From: an uncultured Sphingomonadaceae bacterium
GTDB taxonomy: Bacteria > Pseudomonadota > Alphaproteobacteria > Sphingomonadales > Sphingomonadaceae
Length of the DNA stretch: 17,261 nt
Assembly (NCBI GenBank): GCA_946480515.1
Contig: CAMLKX010000012.1
Span: forward strand, 1-17,261
Reading direction: 5' to 3'
The notes under the pieces are model-generated. The model had not been told where the DNA came from, did no database searches, and saw only the letters and a program-made list of their open reading frames with translations. Both the position numbers and the translations under genes were made by a program. Positions 1 through 6,713 of the stretch are shown here, piece by piece. How positions within the stretch are numbered: position 1 is the first letter of the stretch; the number at the start of each line of letters is the position of its first letter.

Positions 1-1670
1 CCGACCAAGTCATCTCGATCGAGCGGCACGCGGAACTGGCGCGGATTGCCCGCCGCCGGATGGAGCGGCTCGGCTACGGCAACGTTCAAGTCATCGAAGG
101 CGATGGCACCATCGGCTGTTCCGAGGAGGCCCCGTTCGACGCGATCGTTGCTGCTGCGAGCGGGAGTCACGTTCCCCCCGTCCTGCTCGACCAGCTGAGA
201 CCCGGTGGGCGGCTGGTGATGCCGATCGGCGAGCCCGGCAGCGTTCAGTCGCTGCTGAAGGTCACCAAGAATCCCGACGGGACATTTGAGCAAGAGGACC
301 TTGGCGGGGTGCGGTTCGTCCCGTTGATCGGCGCGCACGGCTATGCGGACGAAGGCAGCCGCGCCCACTCGCGCACAGTCCCCGAGATGATCGCCGAAGT
401 GGCGGAGCATCTGCCCGACATCGACGATCCGGCGTTCGGTCATTGCTTCGACCGTTTCGCTGATGCCCACGTGATCCTGCTTGGCGAGGCGAGTCACGGC
501 ACGTCCGAGTTCTATCGCGCCCGAGCGGCCATTACTCGCCGGCTGATCGAGCGCCATGGCTTTTCGATTGTGGCGCTGGAAGCGGACTGGCCGGATGCGG
601 CAGCAATCGATCGGTACGTTCGGCACCGGGCCCACCGCGAGGGGGAGGAGCGCGCGTTCGAGCGCTTCCCGACCTGGCTGTGGCGCAATCGTGAATTCGA
701 TAGCTTCATCCGCTGGCTCAGATCGCACAATCAGTCCCTGCCGCGTGAGCGGCGAGCCGGTGTATTCGGGCTCGATCTGTATAATCTGCACGCCTCGATG
801 AAAGCGGTGATCGATTATCTGGATGGTGTTGATCCGGAGGCGGCGAAAGAGGCGCGCGAGCGTTACTCCTGCCTCGCCCTGTTCAGCCGCAATCCGGAAG
901 CCTATGGCCGGCTGGCGATGAGTCATGGCTATGCCTTTTGCGAGGATGGCGTCGTTGAGATGCTGGCCGATCTGCTGGCGAAGCGGCTCGACTATGCGGG
1001 TCAGGACGGTGAGGAGTGGCTCGACGCCGCCGCCAACGCCCGCCTGGTGAAGAATGCGGAGGCCTATTATCGGGCGATGTATCGCGGGGCCGAGCAAAGC
1101 TGGAATCAGCGCGACAGCCACATGTTCGAAACTCTGTACTCGCTGCTGGAGGCGCGCGGGCCGGGGGCAAAGGCGGTGGTTTGGGCGCACAACAGCCATA
1201 TCGGCAATGCCGAGTTCACCGAGATGGGGATGGAGCGGGGCGAGCTGAACATCGGTCAGCTGGCAAAGCAAAGGTTTGGTGAGCAGGCCCGGCTGATCGG
1301 GTTCGGCACCCACAAGGGCACGGTAGCCGCCGCAGACGATTGGGATTCGCCGATGCAGGTGAAGACGGTCAGGCCTTCGCTGCCGGACAGCTATGAGCGG
1401 CTAAGCCATGACAGCGGCATCTCGCGCTTCCTGCTCGATCTGCGTGAAGGGCGGAACCGCACCGCGGCGGGCGCTCTGCTCGAGCCGCACCTCGAGCGGT
1501 TCATCGGCGTGATTTACCGGCCCGAAACTGAGCGGTGGAGCCATTACAGCCAGGCGATCCTCCCGCATCAGTTCGATGCCTGGGTTTGGTTCGATCAGAC
1601 GACTGCCGTAACGCCGCTGCCGACTCAGATGCGGCCGGGCGAGGACGAGACCTGGCCGTTCGGACTCTAG
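1..1670 (+). CDS. PCMT-like / erythromycin esterase-like fusion protein (5' partial)
   Basis: The reading frame is open to the left edge (first whole codon at 3), so the N-terminus is missing. The start of the visible part resembles the C-terminal half of protein-L-isoaspartate O-methyltransferase (SIERHAELARIA, then LRPGGRLVMPIG and VRFVPLIGAHG). From about residue 110 (counting from the Met at 60) it becomes an erythromycin esterase-like domain that runs to the end. The key residues of that family are visible: E143 and H146 in GEASHGT, E174 in ALEADWPDA, and H377 and H380 in WAHNSHIGN. The EreA/EreB family hydrolyses macrolide lactones in a few members, but most chromosomal homologues have no proven substrate, so resistance should not be assumed. 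The methyltransferase half would use S-adenosylmethionine to repair isoaspartyl residues; whether its SAM-binding loop is intact cannot be seen here. No frameshift appears between the two parts, so this is a real fusion. The stop lies 10 bp from that of the converging gene. Confidence 0.88.
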   Translation, partial: DQVISIERHAELARIARRRMERLGYGNVQVIEGDGTIGCSEEAPFDAIVAAASGSHVPPVLLDQLRPGGRLVMPIGEPGSVQSLLKVTKNPDGTFEQEDLGGVRFVPLIGAHGYADEGSRAHSRTVPEMIAEVAEHLPDIDDPAFGHCFDRFADAHVILLGEASHGTSEFYRARAAITRRLIERHGFSIVALEADWPDAAAIDRYVRHRAHREGEERAFERFPTWLWRNREFDSFIRWLRSHNQSLPRERRAGVFGLDLYNLHASMKAVIDYLDGVDPEAAKEARERYSCLALFSRNPEAYGRLAMSHGYAFCEDGVVEMLADLLAKRLDYAGQDGEEWLDAAANARLVKNAEAYYRAMYRGAEQSWNQRDSHMFETLYSLLEARGPGAKAVVWAHNSHIGNAEFTEMGMERGELNIGQLAKQRFGEQARLIGFGTHKGTVAAADDWDSPMQVKTVRPSLPDSYERLSHDSGISRFLLDLREGRNRTAAGALLEPHLERFIGVIYRPETERWSHYSQAILPHQFDAWVWFDQTTAVTPLPTQMRPGEDETWPFGL

Positions 1671-1685
1671 GCTGATGCGATCAGC
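1671..1685. terminator. short stem-loop across convergent stop codons
   Basis: GCTGAT, a 3-base loop GCG, then ATCAGC form a perfect 6-bp stem. It starts just after the plus-strand stop TAG (1668-1670) and includes the minus-strand stop (1681-1683). No T-run follows on either side, so termination is only a suggestion from its position. Confidence 0.3.
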
Positions 1686-3348
1686 GCTCTCCGCGAACCT
1701 CGGACAGGGTCAGGGAGTGGGTGATGACATCCACATCGGTCTTGAGGTGCAGCAGGCGGATGCCGGAGCGGTCTCGGGCACGCTCCAGCGCCGGAGCGAA
1801 GTCTTGAGTCCGCTCGACCGGTTCGGCCGATGCTCCAAAGGACTGGGCGAAGGCGGCGAAGTCAGGATCGCTGAGGCTCGTTCCCGAAACTCGTCCTGGA
1901 TAGTCGCGCTCCTGCTGCATTCGGATCGTGCCGAAGCTGCCGTTGTCGACCAGGATGACGATGAGGTTCGCGCCATAGAGCGCGGCCGTCGCGAGCTCCT
2001 GACCGGTCATCAGGAAATCACCATCGCCGCTTACGCACACCACCGTGCGGTCTCGGAAACGCAGTGCCGCCGCGATACTGGCGGGCAGCCCGTACCCCAT
2101 TGCCCCGGCAGTTGGCGCAAGCTGGCTGGGGCAAGCGACATAGCGCCAATAGCGGTGCACCCATCCGGAGAAATTTCCCGCGCCGTTGCAGATGATGCTG
2201 TCAGTCGGGAGAACCTCGCGCATCGCCCGCACACATAAGCCGAGATCAAGCGTTACTCCGTCGCGAGCCGTGGGTTCGCTCCAGTCGAGCCATTGACGAT
2301 GCGCTTCCTCTCCGGCGATGAAGCGAACCAAGTCCGGGTCGCTCCACTCATCCGCCATTTCCGCAAACTCACCCATGTCGGCACAGATCGGCAGGTCGGC
2401 GTGGAACACGCTGCACAGCTCGTGCGGATCGGGATGCACGTGGATCAAGGTCTGGCCGGGATGATCGAGAGTCACCAGCGTGTAGCCATCCGTGGTCGCT
2501 TCGCCGAGCCTGGCTCCAACGACGAGCAGCAGATCAGCGGCCTTGATCCGGTCCACAAGCTTAGGATTCGGGCCATGCCCAAGGTTGCCGGCATAGACCC
2601 CGCAATTGCTGGGGATCGCGTCCTGACGCCGGAAGGCGGTCGCGGTGGGGATGCCATACCGGAAAGCAAAGTTGGCGAAATGATGTGCGGCTCTCCGGCT
2701 CCAGTCCGCACCACCGACGATAGCGACTGGCGCGCAGGCCTCCTTCAGCAGTTCGAACATGGCTTGCAGCGCCCCGGGATCCGGCTCCTCGCAGAGAGGC
2801 GGGAGGGGAGGGCGATCGGTTGCTGCTGCCTGCTCGCGCAGCATGTCCTCGGGCAGGGCGAGCACCACTGGACCTGGTCGGCCCGCTGTGGCTGTCCGCC
2901 ATGCCCGCGCGACAAATTCCGGGATCCGCTCGGCATGGTCGATGCGCGCGCACCATTTGGCAAGGGGCGCAAACATGGCCGGGATGTCGATCTCCTGAAA
3001 TCCCTCCCGATTCCGCGTCCCGCGCTGAACATCGCCGACGAGCAGGATCATCGGGGTCGAGTCCTGCCGCGCGACATGAACTCCGATCGCGGCGTTGGCG
3101 GCGCCCGGACCGCGGGTCACGACCGCGATGCCCGGCCTGCCCGTCATCTTTCCGTCCGCTTCAGCCATGAAGGAAGCGCCGCCTTCATGACGACAGGTGA
3201 CCAGTTCGATCTGCGGTGCGTCATGCAAGGCATCGAGGACGGGCAGGAAGCTCTCCCCCGGAACGGTGAAGATCCGGTCACACCCCTGGATGCGAAGCTG
3301 ATCGACGAGGATACGGCCGCCGCTACGAAGTGGAGCAGGTTCGCGCAT
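1681..3348 (-). CDS. thiamine diphosphate-dependent enzyme, acetolactate synthase-like
   Basis: A 555-residue protein with the three-part layout of the POX/acetolactate synthase family. The N-terminal pyrimidine-binding domain carries the cofactor-activating glutamate E55 in CRHEGGASF, followed by VTRGPGAANA. A central domain follows. The C-terminal diphosphate-binding domain has GDGDF at 441-445 and the Mg-binding asparagine N469 in VDNGSFGTIR. Such enzymes decarboxylate 2-oxo acids or join the resulting aldehyde unit to an acceptor. The substrate cannot be told: no ilvH-like small subunit or other ilv gene is nearby, which argues against the housekeeping valine/isoleucine enzyme. I chose the ATG at 3348 because family homology begins just after it (GGRILVDQL). 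A longer start at 3447 would overlap the divergent gene at 3418 and adds an unrelated Arg/Pro-rich leader. No clear Shine-Dalgarno sequence is visible. Long open frames on the opposite strand are shadows. Confidence 0.85.
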   Translation of the reverse strand: MREPAPLRSGGRILVDQLRIQGCDRIFTVPGESFLPVLDALHDAPQIELVTCRHEGGASFMAEADGKMTGRPGIAVVTRGPGAANAAIGVHVARQDSTPMILLVGDVQRGTRNREGFQEIDIPAMFAPLAKWCARIDHAERIPEFVARAWRTATAGRPGPVVLALPEDMLREQAAATDRPPLPPLCEEPDPGALQAMFELLKEACAPVAIVGGADWSRRAAHHFANFAFRYGIPTATAFRRQDAIPSNCGVYAGNLGHGPNPKLVDRIKAADLLLVVGARLGEATTDGYTLVTLDHPGQTLIHVHPDPHELCSVFHADLPICADMGEFAEMADEWSDPDLVRFIAGEEAHRQWLDWSEPTARDGVTLDLGLCVRAMREVLPTDSIICNGAGNFSGWVHRYWRYVACPSQLAPTAGAMGYGLPASIAAALRFRDRTVVCVSGDGDFLMTGQELATAALYGANLIVILVDNGSFGTIRMQQERDYPGRVSGTSLSDPDFAAFAQSFGASAEPVERTQDFAPALERARDRSGIRLLHLKTDVDVITHSLTLSEVRGER

Positions 3349-3417
3349 CAATGGACAACGCCATGAGAGTGGCCGAAGTTCAAGCGGCCGAAGACGGAAT
3401 GGAGAGGGAGCAAGGCG
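3349..3417. promoter_or_regulatory. divergent intergenic region with short direct repeat
   Basis: The 69 bp between the divergent start codons must hold the promoter or promoters of both genes, at least in part. GGCCGAAG occurs twice, at 3371-3378 and 3386-3393, a 15-bp period. I cannot assign confident -35/-10 boxes. The 3' end holds a good Shine-Dalgarno sequence (GAGGGAG, 3404-3410) for the plus-strand gene. Confidence 0.35.
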
Positions 3418-3873
3418 ATGAACCCCAAGTTCACGGTGATGATCCATGTTTCGCGCGAGGTCCCGGAGGTGTTCGAAGCGGTCGCCGATCCGGAGCAGCT
3501 GTCGCGCTATTTCACCACTGGGGGCGCCCGCGGCCGGCTCGAGTCAGGCAAGACGGTCTCCTGGGACTTCCATGACTTTCCCGGAGCCTTCCCGGTGGAG
3601 GTCGACGATGTGGTCCCGAATGAGCGGATCATGTTCCGCTGGGCAGCCAATGAGGGCGGCGAGGACGCGGGTTATCAGACCACAGTGACCATGCGCTTCA
3701 AGCCGATCGGCGATGGCCGAACGCGCGTCGAGATCGAGGAGCACGGCTGGCCGGATACGGACGCCGGGCTCGAGGCGAGCTACGGCAATTGCATGGGCTG
3801 GTCGCAAATGCTTGCGGCGCTCAAGGCGTGGGTCGAGTACGGCATCAACCTGCGCGAGGGCGCCTACAAATGA
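3418..3873 (+). CDS. SRPBCC / AHSA1 family protein
   Basis: A 151-residue protein of the START/Bet v 1-like fold, AHSA1 (Aha1 C-terminal domain) type. The N-terminal strand FTVMIHVSREVPEVFEAVADPEQLSRYFTT is the standard opening of this family, where VFEAV and YFTT shape the cavity mouth. The C-terminal half holds the long helix GNCMGWSQMLAALKAWVEYG. Length matches the family. Members bind hydrophobic ligands or act in stress and toxin handling; none can be assigned here. The ATG at 3418 has a GAGGGAG Shine-Dalgarno sequence with 7-base spacing. It is transcribed away from the thiamine-diphosphate enzyme, so the two may share regulation. The next gene starts 61 bp downstream. Confidence 0.85.
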   Translation: MNPKFTVMIHVSREVPEVFEAVADPEQLSRYFTTGGARGRLESGKTVSWDFHDFPGAFPVEVDDVVPNERIMFRWAANEGGEDAGYQTTVTMRFKPIGDGRTRVEIEEHGWPDTDAGLEASYGNCMGWSQMLAALKAWVEYGINLREGAYK

Positions 3874-3934
3874 CCGGCCGCTTCGGAACCAAGCGCGGCT
3901 TGACAGCAACGCCTGATGCATGCGGATGGGTCTA

Positions 3935-4240
3935 ATGACGAAGGAAGAACTGATCGACCGCCTCCGCTCGGAAGAGGCGTGGATCGCCGGAAAGCGGACC
4001 TGCATCGACTTTGGAGATTCTGGCCAGATTGTACTAGACGGCGTTGCCGAGACCGTCACTGGCGAGGATTGCGACAGCCCGGATACGCGGATTCGCGTCG
4101 GCTGGAACGACTGGCAAGGCATCGCCCGCGGCGAAGTCGATCCGGTCAGCGCCTATATGACTGGGCGTTTGAGGATCGAGGGCGAGATGGGGACGGCGAT
4201 GCAGCTTGCCGCCCGATTGTCGGCGCATCGGAAAAGCTGA
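3935..4240 (+). CDS. SCP2 sterol-binding domain-like protein
   Basis: A small acidic protein of 101 residues. The end matches the SCP-2 sterol-transfer fold, in particular the stretch around DPVSAYMTGRLRIEGEMGTAMQLA, equivalent to the family's xGKLKxxGDMxLAMKL segment. That fold makes a hydrophobic tunnel for fatty acyl or sterol-like ligands; bacterial single-domain members mostly lack a known ligand. Three in-frame ATGs lie at 3920, 3926 and 3935. I chose 3935 (MTKEELIDRL) because the family helix begins there, though the Shine-Dalgarno sequence is weak for all three. A 70-bp gap separates it from the DUF1476 gene, so it may or may not belong to that transcript. Confidence 0.72.
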   Translation: MTKEELIDRLRSEEAWIAGKRTCIDFGDSGQIVLDGVAETVTGEDCDSPDTRIRVGWNDWQGIARGEVDPVSAYMTGRLRIEGEMGTAMQLAARLSAHRKS

Positions 4241-4313
4241 TTACGCCCGACCAGCGTTGCGCCATCTGAGGTGGCCTCTTATGTCCGCAGGCTGGCACTT
4301 TAGTTGAGGTATG

Positions 4314-4640
4314 ATGACCCGGTCGGATGATCGCGAACGCACCGCGAAGGTCGAGCTCGCCCTCGAGGAAGAAATGTTGTTCCGCATCCTCGCCCGCCGG
4401 AACCGCCTGCTTGGCCATTGGGCGGCCGAGTTGATGGGCCTCACCCAGCCGGAAGCCGACGCCTATGCCAGCGAAGTAATCCGGGCGGACTTTGAGGATT
4501 CGGGCGACGAGGAGGTCATCCGAAAGCTGCTTGGCGATCTTACGGCAGCCGGAGCGGACGTCGATGAAGCCGCGATCCGCGAGGCACTGGAGCACAAGGC
4601 GGTGGATGCGCGCCGACAGATCATCGAAGCGAGCAACTGA
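4314..4640 (+). CDS. DUF1476 protein, ATP synthase inhibitor zeta-type
   Basis: A 108-residue helical protein that matches DUF1476, the alphaproteobacterial zeta subunit. In Paracoccus this protein inhibits ATP hydrolysis by F1FO-ATP synthase through its N-terminal segment. The family marks are visible: DDRE near the N-terminus, EEEMLFRILARRNRLLGHWAAELMGL, the ADAYASEVIRADFEDSGDEEVIRKL block, and a closing basic helix. The usual start FDDREKAFEAKFAHDEE is diverged here to SDDRERTAKVELALEEE, so the inhibitory tip may differ. ATGs at 4311 and 4314 are both possible; GAGG at 4306-4309 sits better for 4314. BolA follows after 1 base, which supports co-transcription. Confidence 0.85.
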   Translation: MTRSDDRERTAKVELALEEEMLFRILARRNRLLGHWAAELMGLTQPEADAYASEVIRADFEDSGDEEVIRKLLGDLTAAGADVDEAAIREALEHKAVDARRQIIEASN

Positions 4641-4641
4641 C

Positions 4642-4881
4642 ATGCCGATGTCTGCCGAGGAAATCGAAACCCTGATCAAGTCGGCCATTCCCGACGCCGA
4701 AGTGACGATCCGCGACCTTGCCGGCGACGGCGATCATTATGCGGCGACCGTTGTTTCGCCAAGCTTCGCCGGATTGTCCCGAATCAAGCAACACCAGCGC
4801 GTCTATGCAGCGCTCGGCGGCCGTGTCGGCAACGAGTTGCATGCGCTGCAGCTGGTCACCAGCGCTCAAGGAGATTTGTAA
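4642..4881 (+). CDS. BolA family protein
   Basis: A 79-residue protein covering a complete BolA/IbaG-type domain. The core DHYAATVVSPSFAGLSRIKQHQRVYAALGG is the conserved region, with H51 in the KQHQRVY helix-turn-helix-like motif, and HALQL near the end. BolA proteins pair with CGFS monothiol glutaredoxins to hold a bridged [2Fe-2S] cluster and act in iron sensing or cluster transfer. The next gene encodes exactly that partner, overlapping by one base (TAATG). The start at 4642 lies 1 base after the DUF1476 stop; an in-frame ATG at 4648 is an alternative. No strong Shine-Dalgarno sequence is seen, consistent with translational coupling. Confidence 0.92.
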   Translation: MPMSAEEIETLIKSAIPDAEVTIRDLAGDGDHYAATVVSPSFAGLSRIKQHQRVYAALGGRVGNELHALQLVTSAQGDL

Positions 4882-5213
4882 TGGATACGCAGCAGCGAAT
4901 TGCCGAGCTGATCGGGACGAAGCCAATCGTGCTCTTCATGAAGGGGTCGGCCCTGTTCCCGCAATGCGGCTTCTCCAGCCGTGCCGTCGCCATTCTCGAT
5001 CATCTTGGGGTCGAGTTCGAAGCGGTGGACGTGCTTCAGGACCCGGAGCTGCGCGATGGCGTGAAGCAGTACAGCCAATGGCCGACAATCCCGCAGCTCT
5101 ACGTCGGCGGGGAATTCGTTGGCGGCTCGGACATCATGTACGAGATGTATGAAAGCGGCGAGCTGCAGCAGCTCATCGGGCAGTTGGCAACCAGCGATAC
5201 CAGCACGCGTTGA
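4881..5213 (+). CDS. grxD: monothiol glutaredoxin, Grx4 (CGFS) family
   Basis: A 110-residue single-domain CGFS glutaredoxin. The cluster-ligating motif CGFS begins at C29 within MKGSALFPQCGFSSRA. WPTIPQLYVGGEF supplies the cis-proline glutathione site, and GGSDIMYEMYESGEL the C-terminal glutathione-binding loop. Known role: binding a glutathione-coordinated [2Fe-2S] cluster as a homodimer or with BolA, and passing it to targets. Here the usual KGT(P) is KGSALF, a mild change. The Shine-Dalgarno sequence AAGGAG (4868-4873) has 7-base spacing to the ATG, which itself overlaps the bolA stop. A strong intrinsic terminator follows at once, so this is the last gene of the unit. Confidence 0.95.
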   Translation: MDTQQRIAELIGTKPIVLFMKGSALFPQCGFSSRAVAILDHLGVEFEAVDVLQDPELRDGVKQYSQWPTIPQLYVGGEFVGGSDIMYEMYESGELQQLIGQLATSDTSTR

Positions 5214-5235
5214 GCGGCTCGCTATGAGCAGTAAC

Positions 5236-5285
5236 GAAAAGGGACGGTGTTGCGGGACCAGACACCGCTTCACCGTCCCTTTTGT
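5236..5285 (+). terminator. intrinsic terminator after grxD
   Basis: A perfect 13-bp inverted repeat: AAAAGGGACGGTG (5236-5248) and CACCGTCCCTTTT (5270-5282), with a 21-base loop that can pair further (GGTGT with ACACC). The T-rich end continues into TTTTGTTT. The A-run before the stem suggests it could also work on the minus strand. Confidence 0.85.
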
Positions 5286-5462
5286 TTGGCGTGGAACCAA
5301 AGTGTGGACGCCATATAAGAAGCAAACGTCGTGCCAAGTTGAAAAAATCGCTGAAATTCGCCGCTCATTTGCGGCGCCGAAACCGATTTCGTCGGCCAGC
5401 TGTCAAAATATCCGACAGTTTTTCGAAGGTCGGCAGGGGCCCATGATCCGGGTGACCTGCTG
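5286..5462 (+). promoter_or_regulatory. leader/promoter region of the GT4-MBL-DUF4230-nadA run
   Basis: About 177 bp of more AT-rich DNA before the glycosyltransferase gene. It contains two small stem-loops: CGCCGC (5359-5364) with GCGGCG (5371-5376), and AGCTGTC (5398-5404) with GACAGTT (5414-5420, one G·T pair), the latter followed by TTTTT (5419-5423). The second looks like a weak terminator or attenuator placed 40 bases before the start codon. TATAAG at 5313-5318 is a possible -10 box, but I see no good -35 partner. Confidence 0.4.
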
Positions 5463-6713
5463 ATGACCAACTCTGTGGACATGGCTCATTCCGGTTCGAA
5501 GCTGATCTGCGATCTTACGCAAAGCTGGTCGGAAGTTGGGGGCGGGGTCGGTACTTACTTGCGGCACAAGCGCGAGCATATTCTGGCCGAAACACCCCAC
5601 CGCCACCTGATGATCCTGCCTGGTCCGCATGATGAGACGATTGAAACGGAGCGGGCGGTCACAGTCCGGATTGCTTCACCGCGAGTTCCCGGAAGTCCGA
5701 ACTATCGACTGATGCTGCGCAACCGGGCAGTCCGCGCCGTGCTGGAGCAGTTCCGGCCAGACCTGATCGAGTGTCAGGACGCCTATAATCTCCCGTGGGC
5801 GGCGGTTGCTCATCGCAAACGCTACCCGGACACTTTCCTCGTTGCCGGCTACTTCACCGATTTCCCAACGGTCTATGTCGAACGGCCGTTCGGTCGCTTC
5901 TTTGGCGCAATGGTGGGCTCTTCCTGTGCACGCCTCTGCTACCGCTACTGCGGTCATCTCTACCGCCAATTCGATGTGGTGTTCGGGCTCAGCGAGAATG
6001 GTGGAGTAGCTAAGCTCCGCTCACTCGGCGTTGAGGATGTTGCCGTCCTCCCGTTAGGCGTCGAGCTTGCCGACTTTCATCCGGAGCGCCGGGATGAGGA
6101 GCTGCGCCGCAGCATCGGCGCCACCCCCGATCAACCGGTGCTCATCTACGCGGGCCGGATCGACAAGGAGAAGCGTCCTGGGGTGGTGGTCGAGGCTTTC
6201 TCGCGGCTTCCGGCCGAACTCGGCGCGGTGCTGGTGCTCCTGGGCGACGGTCCGCTACGCGAACAGATTGCGGGGATCCACCCCAGGATCATGACGCCTG
6301 GCTTTGTTCGCGACCGAGCCGAGCTGGCGCGATGGCTGGCCAGCGCCGACATCTATGTTTCCGCAATGGCCGATGAGACGTTCGGCGTGTCGGTGATAGA
6401 AGCCCAAGCCTCCGGCCTTCCGGTCGTCGGGGTCAGTGCAGGGGCGATGCTCGACCGCGTCCGGCCAGACATTGGCCGGCTCGGCGCGGTGGGGGATGCT
6501 AGCGGCATGGCCACCAACCTGCTGTCGGTCTGGAACGAAGGTCCGCGCGAGATGGGGCGGCGCGCCCGCGCTCATGTCGAGCAGGAATTCAGCTGGAGCC
6601 ACAGCATGGATGTCCTGTTCAGCACCATTTACCCCAACGCGTTCGCCAAGCGTGCGGCGGCGGTCGAGCGTCCCCTCGGACGAAAAGCCGGTGCTTCACT
6701 CGCAGGTGCTTGA
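5463..6713 (+). CDS. GT4 family glycosyltransferase
   Basis: A 416-residue GT-B fold retaining glycosyltransferase. The N-terminal acceptor domain holds the glycine-rich loop EVGGGVGTYL (24-33). The donor domain begins near 225, with the nucleotide-sugar motif YAGRIDKEKRP (229-239), LLGDGPL, and the EX7E pair E305/E313 in ETFGVSVIEAQASGLP. The family transfers a sugar from an activated donor to lipids, polysaccharides or small molecules; I cannot name the substrate. The N-terminal half contains several cysteines (C155, C159, C163) and hydrophobic residues around a probable membrane-facing helix. ATG at 5463 is chosen, with a weak GGTGA-like Shine-Dalgarno sequence; an in-frame ATG at 5481 is possible. 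Its stop TGA overlaps the TTG start of the next gene, marking it as first gene of a coupled run that ends with nadA. Confidence 0.88.
   Translation: MTNSVDMAHSGSKLICDLTQSWSEVGGGVGTYLRHKREHILAETPHRHLMILPGPHDETIETERAVTVRIASPRVPGSPNYRLMLRNRAVRAVLEQFRPDLIECQDAYNLPWAAVAHRKRYPDTFLVAGYFTDFPTVYVERPFGRFFGAMVGSSCARLCYRYCGHLYRQFDVVFGLSENGGVAKLRSLGVEDVAVLPLGVELADFHPERRDEELRRSIGATPDQPVLIYAGRIDKEKRPGVVVEAFSRLPAELGAVLVLLGDGPLREQIAGIHPRIMTPGFVRDRAELARWLASADIYVSAMADETFGVSVIEAQASGLPVVGVSAGAMLDRVRPDIGRLGAVGDASGMATNLLSVWNEGPREMGRRARAHVEQEFSWSHSMDVLFSTIYPNAFAKRAAAVERPLGRKAGASLAGA

Noticed and set aside
60..1670. Macrolide resistance gene
   Set aside because: Catalytic residues fit the Ere family, but most chromosomal homologues have no shown macrolide activity, and the gene is a fusion; only the family name is supported.
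1681..3348. ilvB/ilvG housekeeping acetolactate synthase
   Set aside because: No small subunit or other branched-chain genes nearby; the sequence supports only the broad thiamine-diphosphate family.
2293..3366. 357-residue plus-strand open frame
   Set aside because: It lies fully antisense to the thiamine-diphosphate enzyme with intact motifs, shows no family resemblance, and is expected in GC-rich DNA.
3349..3447. N-terminal extension of the thiamine-diphosphate enzyme
   Set aside because: It would overlap the start of the divergent AHSA1 gene and adds an Arg/Pro-rich leader unlike the family.
3900..3905. TTGACA -35-like box before the SCP2-like gene
   Set aside because: No acceptable -10 box at 16-18 bp spacing.
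4293..4307. Sigma-54-like TGGCAC-N5-TTGA before DUF1476
   Set aside because: The -12 element lacks GC, and the start point would fall inside the coding region.
5292..5330. EcfG-type general stress promoter (GGAAC) in the GT4 leader
   Set aside because: GGAAC is present, but no CGTT lies 16-18 bases downstream.
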